Assembly: GCA_014898415.1 (NCBI GenBank)
Contig: RCTD01000011.1
Span: 434,001 to 498,000 of the forward strand
Direction of reading: 5' to 3'
Length of the DNA: 64,000 nt
Origin: Stromatinia cepivora
Lineage: Eukaryota > Ascomycota > Leotiomycetes > Helotiales > Sclerotiniaceae
The notes under the pieces were generated by a model. The model did no database searches, was not told where the DNA came from, and saw nothing but the letters and a program-made list of their open reading frames with translations. Made by a program: the position numbers and the translations under genes. Shown here in pieces: positions 30,548-42,665 of the stretch (its first letter is position 1; every line of letters begins with the position of its first letter).

Positions 30548-33459
30548 AAGAGGAAGATGGGGTGAAAAGACGACGGAGGATTTTTTACGAAGTCATGATG
30601 AATATTTCAGTAATGCGAAGATGAAGAGAAGATGGATGGATGGATGGATGGATACACATCAGGGTGTTTTTTGTGTTTTTGCGAGTCAATATCCTTGTGT
30701 ATTTGCGTACTATAGATTGGATACCATATGCGATGCGATGTACATGCATTGAATTAAACTGCAAGCAATTCTATCAAGCAATTTTATATTTAGTATCTTT
30801 TGTTTGGTATCTAGGGACTTGTGATGATGGATTTATGTGTAGTGTACTGTGCGTGAGAGCGGGAACTAATATGGAGAGTGTGAGATAGTCATGATGCTGC
30901 TTATTGATTGTGGGATCATGGCGGTGGTATGGAATAAATTTGGTCGCCTGATCAAGTCGAGCATTACTGACGATTTGATTTGATTTGATTTGATTTGATT
31001 TGTAATGTTGCACATATGTTGACTTCGGGGTGAGTGGTTCAGTTCGGATTCATAGTATGAATGATACACTGGAAGGTGGTTGAGATATAAGGAAGGCATA
31101 GCCTTTAGAAGATTGGTGGCTATTTCGACACTGTAGAAAATGATTGTATGATATCTTGGAAATATGTCATATTGAAGTAGTTGATTTTCGCATGGATTTG
31201 GGTGTTTAAATTGTGGTGGGACATCGAATGGGATATCTGGGTTTTTATTGATAGTATCTATGTAATGGTAGAAAGTTAATGGGGCTTTTTGAATGATTTG
31301 CTTTGATGCTATGGTTATTCTGCATTCGGATGCAAATTAGATGTTCGGATGTAACACACCTAGGTGCGAGACAGAAGCTTGGTTAGGTATGTTGGACAAT
31401 GATGATAATTCATGTAATGGAGCAAAGACTTTTCTAGGTTGCTGAATCGATATATTGAATATCTAAGGTAATTTTGGCTGTCCCAGAATGGCCCAAATGT
31501 AAATCAGACTATTCACTCAACGCATCACGGCACCCCCTTCACTCGATACCAATAAGCGAGAACGAAAGTGAAGTTGAGGATTTTGTGAATTCCCTCTTCG
31601 GTGGTATAGTATTGCCGAGTTCCCGGATTTTGTTGCATATCTCGATAATTGATTTATCGCTCAATTGGAATCAATTGAAATTAGTTGCGAATTTGTGATA
31701 GCAACAGTCTAACGACAACATAGTATTACTCAACAACAAAAGGTCATGTACCATTGCGAAATGGACAGAAAAGACCGTGGAAGATTTCTCTTGATATTCA
31801 AAGTGTTTCTAAGATGAAATACCTTCGAATTTGCTCTTCCATCGCCATTGCGCCGGGTGATTCGCACTCTTTGCCAGGAGAGTTGTTTTGATACCACTAG
31901 GTATGCTATTTGTATTCAGACGTCATTTAGCCGACCATTTGAGATAGAAATATGATCTATCTGTGAGCCAGGAAATCGCTGGTCCTTCTCCTCTGTAGAA
32001 AGGTTAAAGGCCGTTGCTTGTATACCTGCTCGTACTCACACAATTCCTACAACTCGTGCATGGTCTACACCCGTTTCTCTTCCGAGCAACCGACAGAGTC
32101 CCATTAACTAGATGCATCTCTATCTCAAAAGGGCCAAACGAAAGAACTGTAAAAATCAACATGAGGTTGTACGCCGGGCTGAATTGCATTTTTGGGGGAC
32201 ATTAGAAGGTAAAAAAAGGCTGTTCCATTTTCAAAGCATGAACTGATAAGATACTAATAGGCTTTTGTGCCGCGACCGGATGCGATAAGATTGATTCCAA
32301 ATGCGGGCGCTTCAAACGGGCAATGCAAGTTATTGACTGGTTAGGATCGCAGAGACTGTGCTCCCCGAAAGCCAACTTCCCTGATCATGCGGGCTAGAAC
32401 TTCTTTAGAAGCCTGACGGTATCCCTTACTTGGACGCGATAAAGAGTGGGGGACATTGAAATGACGATACTTTCCAAAGATTTTACTTCGATTGATGAAT
32501 CGCTCAAATCCTCAAAAATACAAAATGGTATAACTGAGCGAGTCTGGGAAGAACAACAATTGCGTAAAAGCAAGCAAATTACTGCCGGGGACCAAGCATC
32601 TTCCTGGGGGAACGTAGCTCTTGTGATCATGAGTTCGGAACCAATTAGACCGCGATTTGCTTGTCATCCTCCCACGAGTGCTAAAGTCAGCCGTGATCAG
32701 TGTGGAGATGAAATTGAACCCTACTAAACCGCTGGTTTTGGCAGCGACCTGGATTGAAAGCTGGTATGAATAGGTATGGTGTAAAAGCAGTATGAAAAGA
32801 AGAATATGAATGGAAAGGAGTAAGAAGGAGTAACATCATTCAAACTCGGAAGTCGGTACTGGTGATACGCTTCGTCTAGGTCTCGTGTATTTGAATGGAA
32901 GAATAAAACAGTCGTAATTTCAAAATTCGGAAGAGGAAGCTAGGGACCGGGGAAATGTGGAAGCCATGGATATGCCGCACATCTAAAGGTACACTCCACA
33001 ATGCCGATAAGACTCCATAAGAGCGTGGGAGATAGAGAATCAAACTTTAAAATTACTAGCAGCCATAGTCATTTATGAAAGTAAGATCTCCAGTGTTTCG
33101 AAATCTCCATTTTCAAGAAGATCTCTAATATTTCGAAATCTTCATTTTCATCTCGGCCATATTCAAATTATCTAGGACCAGCAAGAAGTTCTCGCTACCT
33201 CAACATCTCAAGAGGAACTCTATGCATCCACGGCATCCTACCTATCACATATCCCCGCTAACTTGAACTGATAGCCAAGTTGCGGCTTCTTGCCTGCCCG
33301 AATTTAACTTAACCATTAAGATCCTTGATGATTTTTCACTTGTGATCCAAACAGATGAAGTTATACTTCTCAACTACTCGAGTACAATGCTAACAAGACT
33401 ATTCTCCTCTCCGTATAAATCAACACTCTTGAGTATTCTCAAATCATAAGATTGCGAAT
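30548..33459. other. 2.9 kb gene-poor region
   Basis: Contains a GATTT pentamer run (about 30972-31001), a GGAT run near 30634-30652 and an imperfect tandem duplication near 33083-33150. A 93-codon frame at 32446-32727 resembles nothing I know and has no supporting signals. The last stretch is the likely promoter of the NDT80-like gene. Confidence 0.5.
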
Positions 33460-35408
33460 ATGGCAGCTTATGATACTCTGACCATTTCATCGTCAACCTC
33501 GTCTCACAACATTCTACGATTAACAGCTCCGGATTCAAGGAGTAATCAATTCAATATGGATACCTTTGAACATGATTTAAATTTCGAGGCGGATGGGTTG
33601 TTGTATGTTTGCTCCGGAGGAGTTCCTAAGGAGAGAGAATGGAATAGGATGTATACTAACAGTTGAGGAGAAGGGACGATGTAAACACAGGAATGCCCTC
33701 ATTACCATTCACACCCTCGTACGAATTATCTGACGCCTTTTCCACTACTTTCGAAGATCCCTTTTCCTACCACTCTGGACCTTTCGAATCACTTCTTGAT
33801 GACCCAAACCCAGAAAATAATGGCGATACCAATTCTAGCGATCCCGATAATAAATTACTGGGCTTTGGCGCACCAATAATGAAAGTGCCAATTTTGGATG
33901 ATAATGGACAGACATGGCCAGCCATGAATGCAGAATTATATGGAATGTTCTTTGTGGCCGAAGATGTATTTGGTGGTGAAACTGCGGGGAGACCCATGGA
34001 ATTGACTTGTTATCGGCGGAATCTATTTCAAATATCTGGAACCATTATCTTATCGAGATCCATTACGAGAATAATAAATGACCAAGGCCAACATGTTCCA
34101 ATATATAATTTGATTGCGACGATATCTGCTCTAGAAAGCATTGAAGGAAAGAGCACGGAGATTATCAGTGTGCCATGGAAGACAGCGAATGTGATGACTT
34201 CTGAAGATAAAGCTGGCGCTGCACCACCTCAATGGCCCTTGGACTTGAGCATCAATCCGGAGCTGGATCCTACATGTGTATCTATTCCTATAGCGTGGAA
34301 GCGATTGCAATTCAAACATGCGACGGCAAATAATGGAAGAAGGAAAGGACTACAACAGCATTATGTCATACAAATTAATTTGATGGCCACATTGGCCACT
34401 GGGGAAAAGATCAAGTTGGCTGAGATTCAATCCGGGGCAATCATTGTGAGAGGAAGGAGTCCAAGAAATTTTGATAGCAGGAAAGACGTTCCTGTTAGTG
34501 ATAGGAAGGGAGAGCCAAAACCTAGGACTATGAGCAATGAAGTTGGAACGACGATAAAAGTTGATCCAACAACCTCCCAGTCTTCTCATCGCTTTTACGC
34601 TCCAAATGCTATTCAGGTATGCCTTCCCATTACACCTTTCTCTCCTGAGTATATTTTTTCACATTTTCCTGATACGGAACTAACTTATTCTCAGCAACCA
34701 CTAGACTTACCTGATTGGCCTAGTCTCGCATCTTCATCTCTAACACCCGAGCAGCCACCAACCCCTTCACAACGTACAAAGAGGAACTCATCTCATAACC
34801 GTCCCCCAATTCCCAAAACTCGTTGGAAAGTAGATTCCTCAACTACTAGACCTACGACCCAAAACTCTGCAGCCCCAATAGATCTGTCTCTAGCTGATGA
34901 TGATACGGGATATTCGAACTCCCAGGTTCCTTCTAGGAATTCGTCGGGTCTTTCGGATAGAGATAGGGACAGAGGAACGAGTCAGAGAGGTAGTGCCGAG
35001 AAGGAAGGCGGAGTGAATGCGAAGACTGGTTCGTCGAAGAAAGCGATCAGTGTGGGTAGTCCCGAAGATAACGAGGAAGCGCTTTATGAGTATTTCCCAT
35101 TGAGTTTGGATGATTGGTTAGTTTTGATTTCTTTTTCCCCTTCGGCCTCAAACCAGCCTATCTATCGAATTTCATTCAAACGCGTTTCTTTTTTGACTAC
35201 CAAGAACGGGGCGTCAAGTGATAAGAGGACCAAACCAGAACCGAGGTTCACGATCACTATAACGAACATGCTAACACGGGAATATAGGATGCCACCAGTA
35301 GATGCGATTTATAGACCTCATGTTGTGCATCATACGGTTGTGCCAGATGATTTGAAAGCGCAACAGGGGAAGGCGAAGACTAAGAGATACTTTTCAGCAG
35401 ACGATTGA
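33460..35408 (+). CDS. NDT80/PhoG-like DNA-binding transcription factor (Vib-1/XprG type), four exons
   Basis: Proposed exons 33460-33602, 33668-34616, 34695-35116 and 35288-35408 give 544 residues. Intron 1 has donor GTATGT, branch ACTAAC (33655-33660) and the next usable AG at 33667. Intron 2 (78 bp) has GTATGC, ACTAAC and TCTCAG. Intron 3 (171 bp) has GTTAGT, GCTAAC and ATATAG. Introns 2 and 3 are multiples of three without stops, so an unspliced frame hides them. Splicing intron 3 joins YEYFPLSLDDW to MPPVDAIYRPHVVHHT, as I recall for Vib-1/XprG. The NDT80/PhoG domain (about 95-330) shows ELYGMFFVAEDVFGG, ELTCYRRNLFQISG, WKRLQFKHATANNGRRKG and VRGRSPRNFDSRKDVP. Homologues control secreted proteases, carbon/nitrogen starvation responses and heterokaryon-incompatibility death. 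Intron 1 is the least certain. Confidence 0.9.
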
Positions 35409-38392
35409 TTCTTCTGGACACTGGTGAAAGTATCTGTCTGGGAAATGGGCTTTGCAATATTATGCCGCTGAGATTCATCAAAATAGCACGATGATCATCG
35501 ACTAAACCTGATAGTCATTAGAGTGCCCCTCGACGGGGGGACTTGGCATTTATAGACACATCTATCATTGCATGGAACATCAGAGTGTATCGTTAAGGCC
35601 GGCTCTAAGCAGAAGTCGAACGAAATGTCAGCCGATTACTGTTGTATTCAGTGCTGCGCGATGAAAGTGGGAGGCGATCGTCACGAATTGCTATGGTAAT
35701 TGATCTAATCGACTTAATGTTGAAATGGTTGAAGAACTGGCAAACGAGGGAGACAAGGGTGATTGAAGCAAGAGCCGCGATGAACCTCTCATGATCATGA
35801 CAAACGAATGTCATGTTCCGAGAATGTACTCGTGGTAAAGGCCGTCAGAGATTGTAAGGGGCCAATCCACTTTAGAAAGGCAAAATTTGCCTCAAGTTTC
35901 GAAATCCAGAGTGCATAATTTCATAGCCACTAAGCACACTGAGCTCTTCATAAATAACACCAGCACACTTGTATACATATATTCCATCCACAGCACACCA
36001 CTTATCCTGGACCAGAAACTCTGGCTCGAGCATGTTCTCCATGGCTTATCGGACCAAGGAGGTTAAATAGAGGAGCACGGCGAACGAAGAAAATCGGGAA
36101 GGACTGTCAGTGAAGGGAAAGTGTTTGTCAGAAGAATCCTCGAGGAAATGTGGTTTATTTATTGGCATGGAAGCTGTATCATCAATTGGAGTTTCGGTAC
36201 CCAGCACGAATTTTTTGATTTGGGCTAATCCTTATAGGCTGCAATGAAAGTTTCTCTCATTCTAGTTATTTCAATTATGAAGTATGGTGATTGTTATCAG
36301 TGATTCATAGCCTGAGGGTTTGGTTAAGGATGGGGAATGGATGGGGTTTGTTTTATTTGGTGAAGATATAGGATATAGAATGGTACTCGTATATTGGCCT
36401 CAGGGATTGTTCGGTTGCGGTGCTGGCGTGGTGTGGTTGTGGTAGTGATTGGGGGTGCGAGTATGATTATTTATGTCGATATAGGTTGATAATTGACCTT
36501 TTTAAAGGATAGATGATGCTGGTTGGTTGACTGATCTCTTGCTTCTCAGGACCAAAACGAAAGTAGATTCTCAAGAGTCACGCTTGATGAATGAGTTTAT
36601 ATTTGAAGCTACGGCGGTAGAAGCAGACATTATCAAGATTACTAATGCCGGTTATAAGATATGATGAAAGATTGTTTGATATTGTTGTTCTGTTATGGAA
36701 TAGAATGTGGTGAGGTTAGGAAGGGAGCGTGAATACATACAAGCCCGGTCTATAAAGTTTGGGAGAATGTAAGAAGTTCGATTGTGAAGAATAAGGAGGC
36801 AAAGCTAAGGCTGAAGCTATTCAAAAAACATCCTCATGGAAGATTTTATATTCGTTTTGTACTTGCAAGGTATGCTTGACGCTCGGTGGTGTTGCGGATT
36901 CGGGGGAATGAGCATCTGGCCTGCAATTATTAGTATCCCAAAATGTATGACTTCCGGGAAATCGGATGCACTATAAAGCTAAAAGCATGTTCTGGCTGGT
37001 TGAAAAGGCTTTATTAGCCAGAAGTACTCACGGGGATCGTTACAAGACACCTAAAAACCTATCAAAAGTTCCAGGGGCCCGGTAGGGTCATGATCCTCCC
37101 TGTCTCGATTGGGAATAGAATATCCGTTTTCTAGTTTTAATAAAAATTTCCCAGGAATGACGGGCATAATTTTGGCTTATTTTCGTAAGGGATAGATATT
37201 CTTACCGCGGGGGATGATGCTAACGACATCACATCATCAGATATATGTATGTCACCTTCTCACATAACCTCATGTACATGCAGTGAAGTTACTGTGAACA
37301 ATTTTTCTGTATTCGCGTTCAGATTCTTTTGACTTGAGCTTGTAAAGGATTAACTACAATTGCAATTGTAAATAATGTTATTCCATTTGATCATCAAACA
37401 CGAAGGTCGAAAATGAGCTGCTCAACTACAAGTGAAGTATTCCGCATTCTTTTAAAAACTACGTAAACAAGTTCCATCTAAACCGAAATAAATTCCTCAA
37501 CCCCAAAATCCAGACTTTCTACAGCCGTACACCATCAATTTCACCTATAACTCGATACATTACTTAAAAAGTCCAATGGATACCTGGACAAATTTCAAAA
37601 TATGTATGGTGGTCTGTTTTCATTGTGTTTATCATGACTCCAAGTAGATAGATATTATTCTCCGAAACCTGTCAATAACAGGTGGTTTCCTCGATTGCGT
37701 TCTAGGCCATAATCTTGTTGTCCAGAGCTTTTCAATTTTGTGAATGATTACCGGTTAATCAGGCTAATTACCCACAACATTGGATGCACTGACATCGTAT
37801 AAAACCTTATGACCATTTATATATGATCCCAAGTTATTATCCCACAATGATACATACAGCAATCCCTTGTATCACATATCTTTTCTTTACACTCCACACT
37901 CCACTCCGCACTCCACACTGCATACATAGGTACTAATATATACCTCACATCCGCCACTAGCGAATACCCCACACCAAACTAACTTCCCCGCCATTTTAGT
38001 TGTACAACCATACAGATATGCAACAAAGCCGTGTGTTCTGAGTCTAACATCCAGTTCCCGCTATTTAGTTCGGGCCGAGTGTTTTAGTAGATGTGTGTTG
38101 ACCAATGGCAGTCATAAAAACATCTTATAACATTGTTGAGGATGTGCTGTGGGGCAAACCTAATATATGCGAGTCAGGAACAATATTCACACCTAAAGTA
38201 CCCAACAATATTCTCATAAATCTTTTCAAATCACATACAGGGTATTATCAATGATTACACGATACTCGCACACGGGGCGGAATTGCTAAGCCAGGACCGA
38301 GGACACCAGATTCAGTAATCCCATCATATCAAGCCAATTGCCCATCCAAAACGCCTTTGCAATGAAACCATCCTTCCATGACCAATAATTGC
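35409..38392. other. 3 kb intergenic region, no gene seen
   Basis: AT-rich DNA between the 3' ends of the NDT80-like gene (+) and HIR1 (-). No long frame, RNA gene or organised repeat was recognised. Convergent gene ends leave this stretch without an obvious promoter role, so an unannotated non-coding transcript is possible but unsupported. Confidence 0.5.
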
Positions 38393-41300
38393 TCACATAT
38401 TTTCGTCATCAACCATATCGAGAACCCTCGCATATTGTACCGTGAGTCTTTGCGAGTCTCGATATTTTCCTGTTAAATGTATTAGCATGTGGACTCTGCA
38501 ATTATCGGACGGGCAAAGGAGAGAGTGGGTTACCTAGTATTAATACAACTCCTTTCAGGAGCTCTTTCCGGTCCCATCCACACAATTTTTCATCTTCACT
38601 CATCCATCCCTCGCCCTTTTCAGCTGCAGAGATATCACTGTTTTCTTGTAAGATGCCACCCATAATACTGCGTAAAAGTTCCTCGATCTTGTTCTTGAGC
38701 CCCTCTGCCCCAAGACGTTTCGCATACATGAATAAATAGAGACGGAAGTCATCCTTGGCTTGAAGTTGCAAGGCGGCAGCAACGCGATTTTCGAGATGAG
38801 CAATACTAACGCCTGACTCAAAGCCCTCAAAACCATCTTTGGAGAGTAAGGTTTTGATAAGCCGTTGAAGATGGTAGGCTCTACCTTTAAGTAGTACTTC
38901 GCCGGTAGTATGTCTTTCTAGATGAGGAATAATCCCTGCTGATAAGTTCGAGCTATCGATCTCGCCATCTTTGCGACTTTCGGGGCCGACGCCTGTAGAT
39001 TGCAGATGACTGATTGAGGAGTCATTGGAGTTCCAATATTGACTACCAACAGCCCACCATGCCTCAGACAATCGTTGCCAAACATACATTTTAGGTGAGT
39101 ACACATAGCCATCACCGTTGGTTAATGTAACAACGATACGTCCAGTTGAGTTGAGATGAGCTGAAGTTACACCTGGAGCAAATGTAGTATGCGTGCCCAA
39201 GGAGTGCATGGCGATTTCGAGAATAGGGGCCATTGAAACAGGTGGATGTGGCGAAGCGAGAGTTTTTAAATTCCATACATGGCACATCCCAACAGCTGTG
39301 ATACAAAGTAACCACCAGCCTCGGCATTCAATGATAACTGGCTGAGACTCAGTCACGAGAGCATTGAATATTCTTCGACCTGCAGGGGTCCATGTGTAGA
39401 TACTTCCATCTTCACAGGCGGCCGCCCAAAAATTCTTGTTACCCGTAACTAATATGACAGCTCTTGGAAGGAAATCCTGCCATAATGTAATACCTCGTTT
39501 GGTGGTACTGATTCGGCTCGGGTCCTTGACCTGAACAGGCACCGTTACAGTCGGATTCCGAGCTTCGAGTATAACATCTTCGGACAGTTTTGCACCCTCA
39601 TCAGACCCTATGGCGCCATTACCGTTTGTTGATGCTAGATTGCCACGGTTGAGGGATCTGACGACATGGCTTCTAATTTTTGGTACGGCCAAACGTACCT
39701 GACTAACCGACAGCGATGGATTGACAACAGCTGGCCGAATGAATTCTGGAGTTGGAACAACGCCATTCAGGGGTGGTAGTGGTAAAGCATTCTCTAGCCC
39801 ACTAACCCCATTAATTACTATAGGAACAGGTCCAACAACTGGTGTTGATCGCTTGTGGGAATATTCATCATCATCTTCTTCGTCGCCTTCCATAGCAATA
39901 GCTTTCCTTTTGTTGCCTAAGAGCATAGCAGCGAGACCACCTCTCGGGAGTCCATCGTAAGGTTTGGAAAGATCTAATATTGATACTGGAGCTTCATTCT
40001 GAACGTTATTGGAACTCGATGCCATGAGCTGAGATTGAGGTAGAGATGACAATCCTGTACTTGATGCAGAGACAAGTAATGGCGCAACACGCTTCTTGCC
40101 ATCTTTTGTAATTGTAACTCGTTGTTTCAGAGCGTCTAGTCTTTCTGTTTTAGGATCGGCTGGAGCTGGCGGTTGAGTCTCTGCCTGTGGTATAGACCTG
40201 CCGCCATTTGTAGTTGGGGCTACATTGATAATACCAGTCATTGGAGTCGACGACGGGTTTTCATTATTGGCCAAACTGGGACCGGAGCCTCCCATAAGAG
40301 CGCTCATTTTTCCTTCTGTCTTTTGACGTTCGTCGGCTCTGCTTATCTCTTCTAAATGGATCGATGCAACGTCTTCAACAACTCCAGCACCTTTGCGATT
40401 GCCGCCAAATTTGTTCAAGGCTTTTTCGTTTTCCGTCAATGGTGCAATATGTCCTAGCTCGCCCTTAAGGAAGCGTGTAGCAATTATAGTTCCATCTAAA
40501 CTCGCCACGAAGAGAGAAAGCCCATCTGGTGACCAAGCAAGATCAGAAATTGACTTTGCAGCTAGGTGCTGGCAAATTAGTAATGGCCGAGAGCTGCTAG
40601 TGTTCCAGATACTTAGACTTTTATCTTGCCCGGCACATGCGATGACCGTAACCAAAGGATGTGTACTATAACCGTTTTGGTCTGTAGTTTCTGGAGTAAA
40701 TTCGGTTTTGCTAAACAAACGTGGCGAGAACGTGCAAACCTCCACCGGGCCCTCGTGGCCAATTAGATTGATTTCACTATCCCAAGCCCCTCGATTAACA
40801 ATTGCTACAGAGCTTACTGGCCCGTTGACCGCGTTTGCTGCAGCTATGTGGTTGCCATCTGGGGACCAAGAACATCGTCGGAAGTATGTTGTAAGAGGTG
40901 ACGAAGCAAAAGGCGCCGCAATTGAGTGCTCAAAAGTAAAATTATTCATACATTCATACGCAGTAGCGTTAGGTGGCGGTGAGGTAAATCGAAAGAGCTT
41001 AATTGTTCGATCATCACTAGCAGTCGCAAAGTATTTGTTTGCGGGGTCAAATGTGATTCCTTTCACATGACTTTGGTGGACAGAGAGAGTCTTGAGTTTC
41101 TCGAACGTATGCCCTGACCATACAACAATCTTCGAGTCCAACCCTACGGATACCATAATCGAAGAATCGTAAGACCAACCAAGATCCTGTACATCGCTAT
41201 CATGCCCAATGAGACGCTTAACAATTTTCCAATTCTCTACGGGTGGCGGTTCATTGGTCCCTATTCCTCGTCAGCATATATTGTTGCCTATCCGCAGAGT

Positions 41301-41826
41301 TGACAACTCAAAAATACCGAAGGATGCAGAATGAGCTGCTGGTTGTGTATCCAGTTGATAAATACAAATAATCTTGTCATCTGCTCCAGAAGCCAGCCAT
41401 CGTCCGTTCGGAGAGAATCGAACAGTATGTATAGTGCCGGAGTGATAGCTCATATGGCATAATTGTGTTGGTATTGCAGGAGGGTTCTCCCCAGCAGCCT
41501 CGAGAATTGCCTCTACGGACCAGATTCTGACATGGCCATCTGTTTCCAATATTCAGCTATGCTCCTAGCGATTCCAATTTCAATCCGAATCTTCCTTCTT
41601 ACCTCCAGCAGCTGTCGCTAATCGTTTACCGTCGGGCGATACATGAAGACTGTAGACTTCGTGGTCTCTCTGCTCTCCTAAATGTCGAGGCGCATTGAGC
41701 GCAAAAGTTAGCCAAACGCGACCTCAATAAAACGACACGACCCGTGCATCTTTATTGGATTAATGTGAATATCGAACAAACAGACATACCGCTATGAGAA
41801 AGCCAAGACGGCTTGATGAATTTCAT
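38393..41826 (-). CDS. HIR1: Histone transcription regulator HIR1 (HIRA, WD40), five exons
   Basis: Minus-strand exons 41826-41790, 41677-41603, 41539-41318, 41260-38534 and 38469-38393 (37+75+222+2727+77 nt) give 1045 residues. The start MKFIKPSWLSHSGEQRD is the conserved HIRA N-terminus. WD40 repeats follow (VYSLHVSPDGKRLATAAGD, HTVRFSPNGRWLASGADDK, VQDLGWSYDSSIMVSVGLD, GITFDPANKYFATASDDRT, VCTFSP, DLAWSPDGLSLFVASLDG). A disordered linker contains the B-domain-like KQRVTITKDGKKRVAP. The C-terminal Hir domain (LPRAVILVTGNKNFWAAACE, RGWWLLCITAVGMCHVWNL) ends with a short last exon (KYRDSQRLTVQYARVLDM). The HIR complex deposits H3-H4 independently of replication and represses histone genes. 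All phases agree; the short first exon and the last exon are easily missed. Confidence 0.97.
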
Positions 41827-42665
41827 AGTTTTCACCTATGTCGTTGACAAGGGCAGAATTTCATGTTTAACAATCCCGCTTCAACATCAGATACAATTTA
41901 CATAGAGCTAGGAACGCGTCTGTGGGTGTACTTTACTAGCGGATCTTTGCCAGGATCCCTGAAAAGGTACAACCAATTAAATCCAATTCACTGTCATACA
42001 GGAATTACTTTTATCCGAATATCTGGAATTACCTAAGCATTTAGATGTGTTTACCTAGGTAAATTGATTTTGTCTTCAATCTTGAAGACGTATGTTAATG
42101 ATATTATCGACCATATTGTCCAAATCTAAAAGAACTTTTCTCAATCCCGCTTAAGTACTCCGACACAGGCCAAACACCCGCGAAACCGAGCGAAGTATCA
42201 TTCTTGTAAGCCTTGGAAGATAGCCGCTACGTAAAAGGCATGTCCAGAATTTGTTCAGCATAGTTTGCTCATGGGCTCAGCTCTGTCGAAATTTTTTACC
42301 ATGTTGTATACCTCTATATCTCTTTTCCATGTCAACCATCCTAAGATCCGACGTGTGACGATGGGGATTAGGGTTTAGCTCGTTATGACCTATCCCGTTG
42401 AGGCACCATTTTCTGTGAGCTTCGGGAATGCCCATTATAACGTGGCATCTTATGTAAAGAACCGACTCACACAGCTTAATATGGCGTTTACGGAGAATCA
42501 GCAATGGCCAGTCAATACAGAAACAAGAAGTTCGAGCAATGCCTCGATTTTAAAATCATATATCATTATTGCTATCCCCGCTTTCTATTATCAAACACCT
42601 ATCGAAACACACCCAAACAGACCTTTTGGGCTTGGCTAAATATAAAAGAAGATACATTGAAAGAG
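41827..42665. other. HIR1 promoter region and 3' flank of the glycosyltransferase gene
   Basis: No gene recognised. It contains one short telomere-like string ATTAGGGTTTAG near 42367-42378. Confidence 0.5.

Noticed and set aside
32446..32727. 93-codon plus-strand frame
   Set aside because: Starts from a non-ATG codon, no known motif, no splice signals leading to additional exons.
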